Shown: positions 27,337 through 36,867 of the stretch, one piece after another
Layout of the letters: every line of letters starts with the position of its first letter
Numbering within the stretch: the first letter of the stretch is position 1
Origin: Staphylococcus simulans
Lineage (GTDB): Bacteria; Bacillota; Bacilli; Staphylococcales; Staphylococcaceae
DNA: 53,437 bases
Assembly (NCBI RefSeq): GCF_003043455.1
Contig: NZ_PZGG01000012.1
Span: 1-53,437, forward strand
Direction of reading: 5' to 3'
Position numbers and translations under genes: made by a program
The notes under the pieces: model-generated
What the model was told of the DNA's origin: nothing
The model's input: the letters and a program-made list of their open reading frames with translations, nothing else
Database searches by the model: none

Positions 27337-28698
27337 CTATACGAATAAACTTAAGAATAATATAAAGATAAGTCCTGAAACGGAAATAATCGTTTCAAGT
27401 AATGACCAAGTTAAGAAAGTTTCTTTAATCGTCAAACCGAAATATTCTTTAAACATCCAGAATCCTGCATCGTTGACGTGAGATAAAATCACACTGCCGG
27501 CACCAATCGCAAGCACGACTAATGCGACATTGACATCACTAGCTTGTAGCAACGGTAAAACAATACCTGTTGTAGAAATTGCCGCAACTGTCGCAGAACC
27601 TAGCGCGAGACGTAAGACTGCCGCAACAATCCATGCCAGTAAAATCGGAGACATTGTTGAGCCTTCGAACATCTTCGCAATCGTATCGCCGACACCGCCG
27701 TCAATCAGGACTTGCTTGAACGTACCGCCGCCACCGATAATCAAGATCATCATACCGATTGGATAAATCGCATCTGTTACAGACTGCATAATCGCTTTGT
27801 TGTTGCGGCCTTGTCTGAGACCCATTGTCACCATCGCAAAGAGTACCGCAATCAACATTGCTGTATCAGCTGTACCAATGAAGTTGATAATACCGATAAA
27901 CGCATTTTTAGAATTTTCCACATTACCTGTAATCAATTGAACAACCGTCGCAATCAACATCAAAATAACAGGAAGTGTCGCAGTTAACACACTGATACCA
28001 AAACCTGGCATCTCTGAATCTTTAAATTCTTTTTGTGCACCTAATGATGAAATGTCGCCTTCTCTTGTATAAGCAGTCGGTGTCAATTTTTGTGCAATTT
28101 TACCGAATACCGGACCTGCAATAATTGTGACTGGAATCGCGATAATGAAACCATATAATAATACTTCACCTAATGAAGCATGTAATTCTTTTGCGATGAC
28201 TACTGGTCCAGGATGCGGTGGCAAGAAGCCATGCGTTACAGATAACGCTGTAATCATCGGCAACCCGATTTTAAGCGGAGATACTTTTGTACGTTTTGCT
28301 AAAGTGAAGACTAGCGGTATTAATAGTACAAGTCCAACTTCGAAGAATAAGGCAATCCCAATCACAAAAGCTGCGACAACCATTGCCCATTGGACATGTT
28401 TCTCTCCAAATTTATCAATTAATGTATCTGCGATACGTGTCGCACCGCCGCCATCAGAGAGTAACTTACCTAAAATCGCACCTAATCCGAAGATAATTGC
28501 GATATGTCCGAGCGTACTACCCATTCCTTTTTCAACGGTTTCAACCACTTTGTCCAGCGGCATACCTAACATCAACGCAGTGACCATTGATGTGATAATT
28601 AATGAAATAAACGTGTTCAACTTCAACACAATAATGAGTGCTAATAAAATTAAAATACCAATGACCACCGTGATTAACGGCCAAATTTCTGTAAACAT
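27337..28698 (-). CDS. gntP: Gluconate permease GntP
   Basis: Gluconate:proton symporter, 453 aa with about 12-14 hydrophobic segments, in the GntP family. Signature stretches include FGLGAILGKLLSDGGGATRIADTL (near 69-92), the HGFLPPHPGPV motif near residue 155 and AALRL/ALGSATVA near the C-terminal third. It follows gntK after a 136-nt spacer that contains a perfect cre site and two inverted repeats, so its level may be set separately from gntK. GAGGA precedes ATG. Confidence 0.94.
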   Translation of the reverse strand: MFTEIWPLITVVIGILILLALIIVLKLNTFISLIITSMVTALMLGMPLDKVVETVEKGMGSTLGHIAIIFGLGAILGKLLSDGGGATRIADTLIDKFGEKHVQWAMVVAAFVIGIALFFEVGLVLLIPLVFTLAKRTKVSPLKIGLPMITALSVTHGFLPPHPGPVVIAKELHASLGEVLLYGFIIAIPVTIIAGPVFGKIAQKLTPTAYTREGDISSLGAQKEFKDSEMPGFGISVLTATLPVILMLIATVVQLITGNVENSKNAFIGIINFIGTADTAMLIAVLFAMVTMGLRQGRNNKAIMQSVTDAIYPIGMMILIIGGGGTFKQVLIDGGVGDTIAKMFEGSTMSPILLAWIVAAVLRLALGSATVAAISTTGIVLPLLQASDVNVALVVLAIGAGSVILSHVNDAGFWMFKEYFGLTIKETFLTWSLLETIISVSGLIFILFLSLFV

Positions 28699-28732
28699 GC
28701 TTTTTCCTCGCTTTCATCATAAGTCTCACTAC

Positions 28733-28746
28733 TGATAACGTTTACA
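28733..28746 (-). promoter_or_regulatory. cre site upstream of gntP, inside an inverted repeat
   Basis: TGTAAACGTTATCA on the minus strand fits the CcpA consensus TGWAARCGYTWNCW at every position. It lies within the 9-bp inverted repeat ACTACTGAT (28728-28736) / ATCAGTAGT (28746-28754). Glucose repression of gntP by CcpA as roadblock or at a local promoter is the likely role. Confidence 0.75.
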
Positions 28747-28758
28747 TCAGTAGTCAAA

Positions 28759-28811
28759 GAAAAAGCCGAAGTGCTTAATAGTTTATGGATAGACACTCCA
28801 ACTGCTTTTTC
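28759..28811 (-). terminator. Possible attenuating hairpin between gntK and gntP
   Basis: GAAAAAGC and GCTTTTTC form an 8-bp outer stem extended inward by AGTG/CACT, and the minus strand continues as TTTTTCTTTG. It could partly terminate transcription after gntK. The stem is AT-rich and the loop long, so strength is uncertain. Confidence 0.4.
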
Positions 28812-28834
28812 TCAGTGACTCATGGTTCTCTATT

Positions 28835-30370
28835 TTATAAATGTTTTCTTTGGAAATCTGCGATCTTACGATATTGCGGAGCCAAACTACGGCTCAAATC
28901 AATGTAGATACCAATCAATTGTTGATAAATTTCTACAGCGGCTTGATTCGGTTGATGCGCATGTGTCGTTCCGACCATCTCTTCAATAATTGAAAAGTCT
29001 TCAATTTCACCTAAAGCTTTCAATCCTAAGACACACGCACCTAGCGAAGAACTTTCATAACTTTCAGGTACAATCAAATCTGTATCAAAGATATCTGACA
29101 TCATTTGACGCCACATTTCACTCTTCGCAAAACCACCTGTTGCCTTGATGGCCGTCGGCGTTTCGCCCATCATTTCAATTAACGCAAGATAAACGGTATA
29201 CAGATTGTATAAAATACCTTCAAGTGCTGCGCGAATCATATGTTCTTTTTGGTGAGATAATGTTAAACCGAAGTACGAACCTCGTGCATCCGCATTCCAT
29301 AAAGGTGCACGTTCACCTGCAAGATAAGGATGAAAAATCAGACCTTTCGCACCAGGTTCTACACGACTGGCTATTTTCGTTAAAACATCATAAGGATCGA
29401 CTCCAAGACGTTTCGCCGTTTCTACCTCACTCGCAAGCAACTCATCACGCAACCAGCGTAAAATAATACCGCCATTATTCACTGGACCGCCAATCACATA
29501 TTGTCCCTCATCTAACACATAACAGAAAATACGTTCTTTCTCATCCGTTCTTGGATGATCAATCACGGTACGAATCGCACCTGATGTCCCGATTGTTACC
29601 GCTACTTCACCTTTCTTGAAGCTGTTCACACCTAAGTTTGATAGCACGCCATCACTTGCGCCGATGACTATAGGTGTCTCTTTGTTTAGACCTAATAAAG
29701 TAGCATAGCGTTGTTTCATACCTTTTAAGATATACGTAGTCGGTACTAGTTCAGGTAATTGTTCTGGTGTAATCCCAAGTAAATCTAACGCTGGCTTGTC
29801 CCAAGTTAAAGTTTCAAGATTCATCATACCTGTTGCTGAAGCAATAGAATGATCCATCACATAACGTCCATATAATTGGTATAAGACATAACTTTTGATA
29901 TCAATATATTTCGTCGCTTGCTGGTAAATCTCTGGATGTTCCTCTTTCAACCAATAAATTTTAGACAACGGCGACATCGGATGAATCGGCGTGCCTGTGC
30001 GTTTATAGATTTCATGACCGTTATGTTGTTGGCGAATTTCTTCAGCGTGTCGACTTGCGCGGTTATCCGCCCAAGTGATACTTTCTGTTAATGGTTTTTG
30101 ATTATTGTCCATTGCGATTAAACTATGCATTTGCGCACTGAACGCAATTAATTTCACATCATCTGGTCCTACTTTACCTTCTCGTATGACTGCCTTAATT
30201 GTCATTAAGACAGCATCAAAAATTTCATCTGGATTTTCTTCAGAGGTATCAACATCCGGTGTCTGCATGTCATAACCGATATTATGTTTCAACAAATATT
30301 GGCCATGTTCATCATAAAGAACTGCTTTCGTACTCGTGGTACCGATATCGACTCCAATCATATACTTCAT
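28835..30370 (-). CDS. gntK: Gluconokinase GntK (FGGY family)
   Basis: Phosphorylates gluconate to 6-phosphogluconate, feeding the pentose phosphate pathway. 511 aa, two actin-like FGGY domains: N-terminal MIGVDIGTTSTKAVLYDE, the adenosine-side motif VTIGTSGAIR (near 265) and the C-terminal ATGGFAKSEMWRQMMSDI (near 405-422). The name rests on the neighbouring gntR and gntP, since FGGY kinases for other sugars look alike. AGGAGG precedes ATG; 11 nt separate it from gntR. Confidence 0.93.
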   Translation of the reverse strand: MKYMIGVDIGTTSTKAVLYDEHGQYLLKHNIGYDMQTPDVDTSEENPDEIFDAVLMTIKAVIREGKVGPDDVKLIAFSAQMHSLIAMDNNQKPLTESITWADNRASRHAEEIRQQHNGHEIYKRTGTPIHPMSPLSKIYWLKEEHPEIYQQATKYIDIKSYVLYQLYGRYVMDHSIASATGMMNLETLTWDKPALDLLGITPEQLPELVPTTYILKGMKQRYATLLGLNKETPIVIGASDGVLSNLGVNSFKKGEVAVTIGTSGAIRTVIDHPRTDEKERIFCYVLDEGQYVIGGPVNNGGIILRWLRDELLASEVETAKRLGVDPYDVLTKIASRVEPGAKGLIFHPYLAGERAPLWNADARGSYFGLTLSHQKEHMIRAALEGILYNLYTVYLALIEMMGETPTAIKATGGFAKSEMWRQMMSDIFDTDLIVPESYESSSLGACVLGLKALGEIEDFSIIEEMVGTTHAHQPNQAAVEIYQQLIGIYIDLSRSLAPQYRKIADFQRKHL

Positions 30371-30381
30371 GGTTTAACCTC

Positions 30382-31068
30382 CTATTTCTTTTCTAAAAAT
30401 AATGCGCTGATATAATCTCCGACATCATCAAAATTACGGTGAAATGCATCCCGTAATAATGCTGTATCATTATGTTCAACGGCTTGTGCGTAGATTTCGT
30501 GGTTGGCATGAATTCGTTCAAAATCGTCAGGATTTGTCTGCATTCTCTCTCGCATCGACAACAAGATTAAACACAATAAAATCGGCTTAATATTATTCCA
30601 ACTGCTTAGTAAATAACGATGTTTGGTCGCATCAATCAATACTTCATGAAATAAAATATCATGTTCGGTAAAAGATTCTGCATCTTCAAACTGAACAGCG
30701 ACTTTCATCATCTCTAGATGCTTACGCATGTTTTTAGCTAATACTGCACGTTCTTCATCTTGAATGCGCGCAAACGCAAAAGATTCCATCATGATACGTA
30801 AATCATACACTTCACGACGCTCAGCTTCGCCAAACGTTAAGACATCTGCCCCCATACGTTCTAAACGAATCAATTGATCTTGTTTCAATAATTTAAACGC
30901 ATCACGCACAGGAGAACGACTGACATTGAATTGCTTAGCAACTTGATTTTCAGTTAACGCATCCTCTGATGTCAATTCACCACTGATAATCTTCAAACGT
31001 AACTCAGCCGCAACTGCTTCCCCTGTTGTCATATTCGCTAACCATTGTTTCGGATATTGTTTTTCCAT
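30382..31068 (-). CDS. gntR: Gluconate operon repressor GntR
   Basis: GntR-family (FCD subfamily) repressor, 228 aa. The winged HTH has AAELRLKIISGELTSEDALTE and QFNVSRSPVRDAFKLL (near 18-62); the all-helical FCD ligand domain follows (about 80-220) with the His/Asp metal-binding positions expected in this class. It presumably releases its operator when gluconate binds, as in B. subtilis. First gene of gntRKP and autoregulated through the operator directly upstream. GAGGTG precedes the start; GTG at 31071 immediately before ATG 31068 cannot be excluded. Confidence 0.94.
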   Translation of the reverse strand: MEKQYPKQWLANMTTGEAVAAELRLKIISGELTSEDALTENQVAKQFNVSRSPVRDAFKLLKQDQLIRLERMGADVLTFGEAERREVYDLRIMMESFAFARIQDEERAVLAKNMRKHLEMMKVAVQFEDAESFTEHDILFHEVLIDATKHRYLLSSWNNIKPILLCLILLSMRERMQTNPDDFERIHANHEIYAQAVEHNDTALLRDAFHRNFDDVGDYISALFLEKK

Positions 31069-31090
31069 CACGCACCTCTTTTCGTTCTAC

Positions 31091-31112
31091 ATACTTGTAT
31101 ACAAGTATATTA
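31091..31112 (-). promoter_or_regulatory. GntR operator over the gnt start site
   Basis: Perfect 18-bp palindrome ATACTTGTATACAAGTAT at 31091-31108, the same sequence GntR uses in B. subtilis, overlapping the -10 TAATAT (minus strand, plus 31107-31112). It sits over the transcription start of gntRKP. Confidence 0.9.
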
Positions 31113-31144
31113 ATACAAAGTTGCGAAGATTGCAATCGCTTACA
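31107..31144 (-). promoter_or_regulatory. gnt promoter with cre over the -35
   Basis: On the minus strand -35 TTGCAA (plus 31130-31135) and -10 TAATAT (plus 31107-31112) are 17 nt apart. TGTAAGCGATTGCA at 31131-31144 matches cre at 13 of 14 positions and overlaps the -35, so CcpA should block RNA polymerase when glucose is present. Confidence 0.7.
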
Positions 31145-31151
31145 AACAATT

Positions 31152-31206
31152 AAAAAAACAAGAAATTGAAAAGACGTTTATCACATCTTATTTCTTCAAC
31201 TTCTTG
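31152..31206 (-). terminator. Intrinsic terminator of the small membrane protein gene
   Basis: CAAGAAGTTGAA pairs with TTCAATTTCTTG (one mismatch); the minus strand ends in TTTTTTT. Confidence 0.8.
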
Positions 31207-31209
31207 TCA

Positions 31210-31767
31210 TTACGGTTTTTCATCTTCTTTTTTTGATTCCTCACGTGCCATTTTATGATCTTTAATAAAAAGTCTAACCATCGCTAACGCAATCCAACTC
31301 ACTAATAAGACAGGCAAAATAATAATATTCAATAGATTCAAGTCTAGTGTTTGCGTAGATATTTTGAGCTCTCCAATTTGTTTAAGTGTCGCTTTATCAC
31401 TTGTTAAAAATTGATAGAGCGTAAAGAAAATTGTTGTCCACTGAATATAGTATTCTAAAATTGCTACTAACATTTCATTATAATCGTTCCATTTAATTAA
31501 CTGCAGTATCACAAAGTAATTGAAGATACCAGCCATCAAAATGGTGATGACCCCGAAAATAAATATACTACCGTCATCATTCAATAATTTCACAAAGATG
31601 AAATAGACTAAGCTGCCTGATAACAATAAAGAAACTAACCCAGAAATAATCATGATAATACTTAAACCAAATGATTTAAAAAACAAAAATCGATCACGAT
31701 AGCGGCCTGATAAAAACCCAGTGAGTAAAAACAGTGCTAAGATGACAATTATATTCAGTATAATCAT
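31210..31767 (-). CDS. Hypothetical membrane protein
   Basis: A 185-aa protein of unknown function with about five hydrophobic segments (roughly residues 1-18, 30-58, 66-92, 106-122 and 146-166) and a charged Lys/Glu-rich cytoplasmic tail. No motif of a known transporter or enzyme is visible. GAGGTAAC precedes ATG. It has its own terminator and lies 142 bp downstream of the clpL stop behind the clpL terminator, so is probably separately transcribed. Confidence 0.72.
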   Translation of the reverse strand: MIILNIIVILALFLLTGFLSGRYRDRFLFFKSFGLSIIMIISGLVSLLLSGSLVYFIFVKLLNDDGSIFIFGVITILMAGIFNYFVILQLIKWNDYNEMLVAILEYYIQWTTIFFTLYQFLTSDKATLKQIGELKISTQTLDLNLLNIIILPVLLVSWIALAMVRLFIKDHKMAREESKKEDEKP

Positions 31768-31831
31768 GGTGTTACCTCGCTTATATACTTAATTTTATTC
31801 TTCTACTACCCTTTTTTGTTTTCAAAACAAC

Positions 31832-31869
31832 AAAAAAAGCCCTCATCCATATTCCTATAGATGAGAGCG
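31832..31869 (-). terminator. Intrinsic terminator of clpL
   Basis: GCTCTCATC pairs with GATGAGGGC (one mismatch) and is followed by TTTTTTT on the minus strand. Confidence 0.85.
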
Positions 31870-31909
31870 TGAAATTTAAATGTGATTCAATTGTTTATTC
31901 AAGTGCGGA

Positions 31910-34009
31910 TTATAGAGAATCTACTTTTTCACCGTTGATTAAGATGTCATCGCCATCGATAGTTACTTCGATGTCTTTCACATCTGTGTGTTCTAGGTAG
32001 TAGTCTGTGATACGGTCACGAATTTCTCTTTCAACCACACGACGTAATGGACGTGCACCAAGTTCTGCATCGTAACCTTGGTCAATCAACCAATCTTTAG
32101 CATCTTGACTAACTTCAAGTGAGATGCCTTTTTTATCAAGTGTATCAGCAACGTCATCTAATAATAAGTTGATGATATCTTGTAATGCATCTTTGTCTAA
32201 GTGAACGAATTCTACGATGCCGTTGAAGCGGTTAAGGAATTCTGGACGGAAGAATTTTTTAAGATCGTCCATTAATGCTTCGCGATCTCCTTCATCACCA
32301 TCACCGAAACCTGCGTTTGAAGTACAGATGATGATTGTGTTTTTGAAGTTCACGACATTACCTTGACCGTCTGTCAAGTTACCGTCATCCATCACTTGTA
32401 GTAATAAAGTTAAGATTTGTGGGTTCGCTTTTTCGATTTCATCGAATAAGATGACTGAGTAAGGATTACGTCTTACTTTTTCAGTTAAAGTATTAGAGTT
32501 ATCATCATAACCTACATAACCTGCAGATGTACCGATTAATTTAGATACAGCTGTACGGTCCATGTATTCACTCATGTCTAATTTAATTAACGCTTCTTTA
32601 TTACCGAATAAGTCAATTGATAATTGTTTAGCTAATTCAGTTTTACCTACACCAGTAGGACCTACGAATAAGAAGCTGCCGATTGGTCTGTTACCTTCAT
32701 CGAAACCTGCACGGTTACGACGGATAGCACGAGCTACCATATCTACGGCTTTATCTTGACCGATGATTTTGCTTTTTAGTCGTTTAGAAATGTTTTTCAA
32801 ACGAGCAATATCATTGTCGTCCATTTGTGATACTGGAATACCAGTCATACGTTCTACAGTATCTGCCACGTCTTGAACAGTTGCTGTTGAACCTTCGCCA
32901 TGACCTGATTCAAGTCTATCTTGTAATTCTTTGACTTCTTTTTGATATTTGTCTGCATCAGAATAAGCTTCTTCGCTGACTGCTTTAGATTTTTTATCTT
33001 CTAATTCTTTAATTTCTTTTTCAACTTCCACTTTGTCTACTACTGGATTTTGTGCAGCTAAGTGTGCAGCTGTGATATCTAAGATATCTAAAGCTTTATC
33101 CGGTAATAAACGTTGTGGCACGTATTGAATAGATAAGTCTACACAAGCTTTCAATACATCATCAGGTAATTTTACATTGTGGTGTTCTTCGAATTTTTCA
33201 CGAACACCTTCTAAGATTTTGATTGTATCTTGTGCTGATGGTTCTTTTACAACAACTTCATTGAAACGACGTGCTAAAGCTGGGTCTTTCAAGATGTTGT
33301 TTCTGTATTCGTCTTGAGTTGTTGCACCAATTACTGAGATTTCACCACGGCTCAATGCTGGTTTGATAATGTCAGATAAACCTTTGCTTCCTGAGTCTCC
33401 GCCAGTTGAACCTGATCCGATGATTTGGTGAATTTCGTCAAAGAATAAGATAACATTTTTTCTTTCTTTAACGCTGTCTAGCAATTGTTGGATGTTTTCT
33501 TCGAAAGCACCACGGTATTGTGTACCTGCTTCTAATGAAGAAATGTTTACTGAGATAATTTCTTTATCTTTAATTGCTGCTGGTACATTACCTTTCACAA
33601 TTGCTTGTGCCAATCCTTCAACGATTGCTGATTTACCTACACCAGCTTCACCGACTAAGATTGGGTTGTTTTTATTACGACGGCTTAATACTTCTGCAGT
33701 ATCTTGAACTTCTTTGTCACGTCCGATTACTGGATCTAATAAGCCTTGTCTTGCTTCTTCAGTTAAGTTACGGCCTACTTTTTCTAAGTAGTCTTCGCCG
33801 CCTTGTCCACCACCAGCTTGTCCTGGTTGTGCACTTTGTACTTGTTGTGAAGGGTGACCACCTTGTTGTTGTTGTAATGCTTGTAATTGTTCAGGTGATA
33901 CTTCACGACCATTAATATAATATTTTTTATTTCCATCTGCATTTTGCATATCTTGCATCATTCTTCTAAAAATTGAGTCAAATTCATTTCCGAAAAATCC
34001 GTTATTCAT
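31910..34009 (-). CDS. clpL: ClpL, ATP-dependent unfoldase/chaperone
   Basis: AAA+ disaggregase of 699 aa, the ClpL type found in staphylococci and lactobacilli. A short Gln/Gly-rich N-terminal segment (30-70) replaces the Clp N domain. AAA-1 has GEAGVGKSA and [11 protein letters not shown], a short middle region (about 340-370) with coiled-coil character follows, and AAA-2 has [10 protein letters not shown] and ILFDEIEKA. Known to act in heat tolerance and stress-linked virulence. It lacks the ClpP-binding loop as far as I can judge. GGAGG lies before ATG. A CtsR box lies about 350 bp upstream. Confidence 0.95.
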   Translation of the reverse strand: MNNGFFGNEFDSIFRRMMQDMQNADGNKKYYINGREVSPEQLQALQQQQGGHPSQQVQSAQPGQAGGGQGGEDYLEKVGRNLTEEARQGLLDPVIGRDKEVQDTAEVLSRRNKNNPILVGEAGVGKSAIVEGLAQAIVKGNVPAAIKDKEIISVNISSLEAGTQYRGAFEENIQQLLDSVKERKNVILFFDEIHQIIGSGSTGGDSGSKGLSDIIKPALSRGEISVIGATTQDEYRNNILKDPALARRFNEVVVKEPSAQDTIKILEGVREKFEEHHNVKLPDDVLKACVDLSIQYVPQRLLPDKALDILDITAAHLAAQNPVVDKVEVEKEIKELEDKKSKAVSEEAYSDADKYQKEVKELQDRLESGHGEGSTATVQDVADTVERMTGIPVSQMDDNDIARLKNISKRLKSKIIGQDKAVDMVARAIRRNRAGFDEGNRPIGSFLFVGPTGVGKTELAKQLSIDLFGNKEALIKLDMSEYMDRTAVSKLIGTSAGYVGYDDNSNTLTEKVRRNPYSVILFDEIEKANPQILTLLLQVMDDGNLTDGQGNVVNFKNTIIICTSNAGFGDGDEGDREALMDDLKKFFRPEFLNRFNGIVEFVHLDKDALQDIINLLLDDVADTLDKKGISLEVSQDAKDWLIDQGYDAELGARPLRRVVEREIRDRITDYYLEHTDVKDIEVTIDGDDILINGEKVDSL

Positions 34010-34092
34010 ATATTCATAACCTCCGTTAATTGGTAAAACTCCATTATTTTAATAATTTCTGTCTGTCTTAAAATAACTGTTTTACACTTCCA

Positions 34093-34121
34093 TTTATATT
34101 TTTCTTGTGGCAAGTACACAA
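34093..34121 (-). promoter_or_regulatory. Candidate clpL promoter (proximal)
   Basis: Minus strand TTGTGT (plus 34116-34121), 17 nt, TATAAA (plus 34093-34098), leading about 80 nt ahead of the clpL ATG. Confidence 0.4.
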
Positions 34122-34186
34122 TACTTTTTCGTTATGCGTGTCGCATTATTAACAGATAAGTGCTTTAGATTCGGATATTCAATTAG

Positions 34187-34234
34187 TTGACAAGTTAAAC
34201 TACTATTTACATTCAAAATATACCACCTTGTCAA
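34187..34234. repeat. Inverted repeat in clpL upstream region
   Basis: TTGACAAG (34187-34194) and CTTGTCAA (34227-34234) are perfect complements 32 nt apart. Half sites resemble part of CtsR heptads (GTCAA), but arrangement is inverted rather than tandem. Confidence 0.4.
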
Positions 34235-34352
34235 AAATTCAAAACACTTTCTTTAGTTTTACATGTCTCTATATATTTACTTCTTAATTATCTATTGTGT
34301 CCTTGCAATTCCATGTCTTGTTTTCAAGTTAAAATTTGTATAATTATTATTT

Positions 34353-34369
34353 GGTCAATTAAAGTCAAA
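34353..34369 (-). promoter_or_regulatory. CtsR box for clpL
   Basis: GGTCAAT-N3-AGTCAAA fits the CtsR tandem heptad RGTCAAA-N3-RGTCAAA at 13 of 14 positions. On the minus strand the box overlaps a possible promoter (TTGACT, plus 34363-34368, then TAATTA after 16 nt). clpL is a typical CtsR regulon member. It is about 345 bp upstream of the ATG, which would mean a long leader. Confidence 0.6.
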
Positions 34370-34567
34370 TAACTTCATTCCTTTAGTTATCGCCTTTATC
34401 AACCTTACATATGTAATTATAACGTATATTTATGCATTAATCAAGTACTAAATATGCATTTTTCAAAGTTTTTTTAAGTTTTTTTGGATTTTTTCGGTTA
34501 AATATACCAAATAACTAAGTTATCTACCATCTGACCGCTTCTGTGAACATTACATAAACTTTTCCAT

Positions 34568-34604
34568 TAAAAAAGAAGTTGAATCTTTCAAAGACTCAAC
34601 TTCT
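34568..34604 (-). terminator. Intrinsic terminator of relP
   Basis: AGAAGTTGAGTCTT pairs with AAGATTCAACTTCT (one G/T position) around a 3-nt loop, with TTTTTTAA on the minus strand. Confidence 0.9.
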
Positions 34605-34610
34605 TTTCCG

Positions 34611-35321
34611 TTATTCTTCATGGCTGACTTGCTTCAAAATATCACCATACATTTTCTGCAGCTTATACTCTACTGTTTCGATTTCTTCTGCACATTCTTT
34701 TAATGTATTTTTATAAACTTCTGTATTTGTCGCATTTTTATAGCGTAATTTATGTTCAAGGCTAGCCCACATATCCATACCAATTGTACGGAGTTGAATT
34801 TCAACTGGTACGTACTCAACAGTATCTGTTAAGAAGACAGGTATTGAAACTACAAGATGCAGACTGCGATAACCGTTTTCTTTTGGCTTTTCTATATAGT
34901 CCTTACGTTTTAATAATTTAACATCCGCTTGTCTTAATAATAAAGATGCAACGACTTCAATATCTTCTAAGTAATTGCACACCACTCGAATTCCAGCGAT
35001 GTCCGTGATATTTTGACGTGCAGATTCAGTCGTTACTGGCAATCCCCTTGTTTCCAGCTTACGCACTAAACTGCTGATCTCTTTAACACGTCGTTCCATA
35101 TGATGAATTGGATTATGTTCATATAAGATTTGAAAGTCATTATCTAGAATACTTAACTTCGTACTTACTTCTTCTAAAGCTGACGCATACAAATGATGTA
35201 AACTCACAAAATCCACTAATTCTTCGATTCGATAATTCTGTTCTTGAAACTTTGTGATATTACGTTTTAAATCTTCCTTAAGCGCGTTAAGGTTAAGTGT
35301 TTCTCTTCTCTCTACATACAT
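34611..35321 (-). CDS. relP: Small alarmone synthetase RelP
   Basis: Single-domain (p)ppGpp synthetase, 236 aa. The RelA/SpoT synthetase core shows [22 protein letters not shown] (ATP and Mg site, near 92-113), [19 protein letters not shown] (G-loop and Tyr that stacks GTP) and [19 protein letters not shown]; there is no HD hydrolase domain. S. aureus RelP is induced by cell-wall stress through VraRS. Start ATG 35321 has GGGGGA at good spacing; the 8-residue longer form does not. Divergent from the COG0523 GTPase gene. Confidence 0.93.
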   Translation of the reverse strand: MYVERRETLNLNALKEDLKRNITKFQEQNYRIEELVDFVSLHHLYASALEEVSTKLSILDNDFQILYEHNPIHHMERRVKEISSLVRKLETRGLPVTTESARQNITDIAGIRVVCNYLEDIEVVASLLLRQADVKLLKRKDYIEKPKENGYRSLHLVVSIPVFLTDTVEYVPVEIQLRTIGMDMWASLEHKLRYKNATNTEVYKNTLKECAEEIETVEYKLQKMYGDILKQVSHEE

Positions 35322-35349
35322 AATAATCCCCCGTTCTTCAGACACCTTT

Positions 35350-35378
35350 ATTATAACGGAGTTTGTACTTAAAATTAA
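35350..35378 (-). promoter_or_regulatory. Candidate relP promoter
   Basis: Minus-strand TATAAT (plus 35350-35355) with a weak -35 TTAATT 17 nt upstream (plus 35373-35378). The poor -35 fits an activated promoter such as one controlled by VraR; I see no defined VraR site. Confidence 0.45.
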
Positions 35379-35497
35379 TTATTTGTAATTCACAAACGAA
35401 TCTTTGTGTATAAATTTTTAAAAGATACAAAACAAGTATCCTTCTATTTAATAGACAATTCTTTATTTTAAAACATTCATAGTTTCGGCTCATCACC

Positions 35498-35548
35498 TTG
35501 CGCACCGTTCTTTTTTTCTATACAATATAAATCGTAATAATTACGATT
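35498..35548 (+). promoter_or_regulatory. Promoter with Zur box for COG0523 GTPase
   Basis: -35 TTGCGC (35498-35503) and -10 TACAAT (35521-35526) are 17 nt apart. At 35530-35548, over the start site, lies the 9-1-9 perfect palindrome AATCGTAATAATTACGATT, which matches the Bacillus/Staphylococcus Zur consensus. Transcription should be repressed when zinc is plentiful. Confidence 0.92.
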
Positions 35549-35581
35549 AAACGTGTGTATATATAAATAGGAGGATTTTTT

Positions 35582-36781
35582 ATGGCTAAAATACCAGTAA
35601 CGGTGCTAAGTGGGTACCTTGGTTCAGGTAAAACAACATTATTAAACCATATCTTACAAAACAGAGAAGGCTTACGCATCGCGGTGATTGTCAATGACAT
35701 AAGTGAAGTGAACATCGATAAAGATTTAGTTATTGAAGGTGGGGGCATTTCACGTACAGATGAAAAATTAGTAGAACTTTCTAACGGTTGTATCTGCTGT
35801 ACATTACGTGAAGACTTATTAAAAGAAGTAGAAAATATCGTTAAACGCGGCGGCATTGATCAAATCGTGATTGAATCAACAGGGATTTCTGAACCTGTAC
35901 CAGTCGCACAAACATTCTCATATATAGATGATGAACTCGGTATTGATTTAACAAGCATTTGTCGTTTAGACACAATGGTTACTGTTGTTGATGCGAACCG
36001 CTTCATCAACGACATCAAATCAGAAGATTTATTAGTTGACCGCGATCAAGGTACAAGCGAAGAAGACGAACGCACCATCGCTGACTTATTAATTGACCAA
36101 GTCGAATTCTGTGATGTCTTAGTCTTAAACAAAACAGACTTAGTTTCAGAAGAAGAGTTAAACAAATTAGAAGGTATCTTACGTAAATTACAACCGACTG
36201 CGAAATTTATCCGTACACAAAATTCAGTAGTTGAACTGAGCGATGTCTTAAATACTGGTTTATTCGATTTTGAAGCGGCTTCAAACTCTGCAGGTTGGCT
36301 TCAAGAATTAACAGAAGGCGGTCATGCGACACATACACCAGAAACTGAAGAATACGGTATTTCTTCATTTGTATATGAGCGCCGTATGCCATTCCACGCA
36401 GAACGCTTCCATAAATGGTTAGAAAATATGCCGAATACGATTGTCCGTGCTAAAGGTATTGTGTGGTTAGCACAATATAATCATGTGGCATGCTTAATGT
36501 CTCAAGCAGGTTCTTCAGTAACTATCCACCCAGTTACGTTCTGGGTTGCGGCAATGTCTGAAGCTCAACAACGTGAAATCCTACAAGAACGTGAAGATGT
36601 TCGTGAAAACTGGGATCCTGAATTCGGCGACCGTCATACACAATTTGTGATTATCGGTACAGACTTAGACCAAGAAGCTTTAACAAAATCATTAGACGAA
36701 TGCTTATTAACAACAGAAGAATATGATCAAGATTGGTCTCAATTACCAGAACCTTATGGTTGGCAAATCACTCAAGCATAA
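35582..36781 (+). CDS. COG0523 zinc-handling GTPase (YciC/ZagA-like)
   Basis: P-loop GTPase of the CobW/COG0523 family, 399 aa, the length of B. subtilis YciC/ZagA. Seen: Walker [14 protein letters not shown] at residue 9, the metal site CICC ([13 protein letters not shown], near 73-85), Walker B-type EST in [11 protein letters not shown], guanine motif NKTD (near 182), and the C-terminal CobW_C domain. ZagA is a zinc-sensing metallochaperone that supports folate synthesis during zinc starvation; the Zur box argues for the same role rather than cobalamin work. AGGAGG precedes ATG. Confidence 0.93.
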   Translation: MAKIPVTVLSGYLGSGKTTLLNHILQNREGLRIAVIVNDISEVNIDKDLVIEGGGISRTDEKLVELSNGCICCTLREDLLKEVENIVKRGGIDQIVIESTGISEPVPVAQTFSYIDDELGIDLTSICRLDTMVTVVDANRFINDIKSEDLLVDRDQGTSEEDERTIADLLIDQVEFCDVLVLNKTDLVSEEELNKLEGILRKLQPTAKFIRTQNSVVELSDVLNTGLFDFEAASNSAGWLQELTEGGHATHTPETEEYGISSFVYERRMPFHAERFHKWLENMPNTIVRAKGIVWLAQYNHVACLMSQAGSSVTIHPVTFWVAAMSEAQQREILQEREDVRENWDPEFGDRHTQFVIIGTDLDQEALTKSLDECLLTTEEYDQDWSQLPEPYGWQITQA

Positions 36782-36802
36782 CCAATCTTAAATAAGACAT
36801 AC

Positions 36803-36842
36803 GAAAGCCTCTTAACGCAAACCGTTAAGAGGCTTTCTTCTT
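36803..36842 (+). terminator. Intrinsic terminator of the Zur-controlled GTPase gene
   Basis: Perfect 15-bp stem GAAAGCCTCTTAACG and complement, 5-nt loop, tail TTCTTTAAT. Confidence 0.88.
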
Positions 36843-36867
36843 TAATAATCGTATCTGTTGCTCCCTT

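Noticed and set aside
28127..28735. 202-aa plus-strand frame opposite gntP
   Set aside because: Antisense to a long hydrophobic protein. The mirrored codon pattern produces open frames, the translation is Ile/Pro/Asn/Thr-rich and has no family match or ribosome site.
33574..33915. 113-aa Leu-rich frame opposite clpL
   Set aside because: Antisense of the Gln/Gly-rich clpL N-terminus; composition is an artefact.
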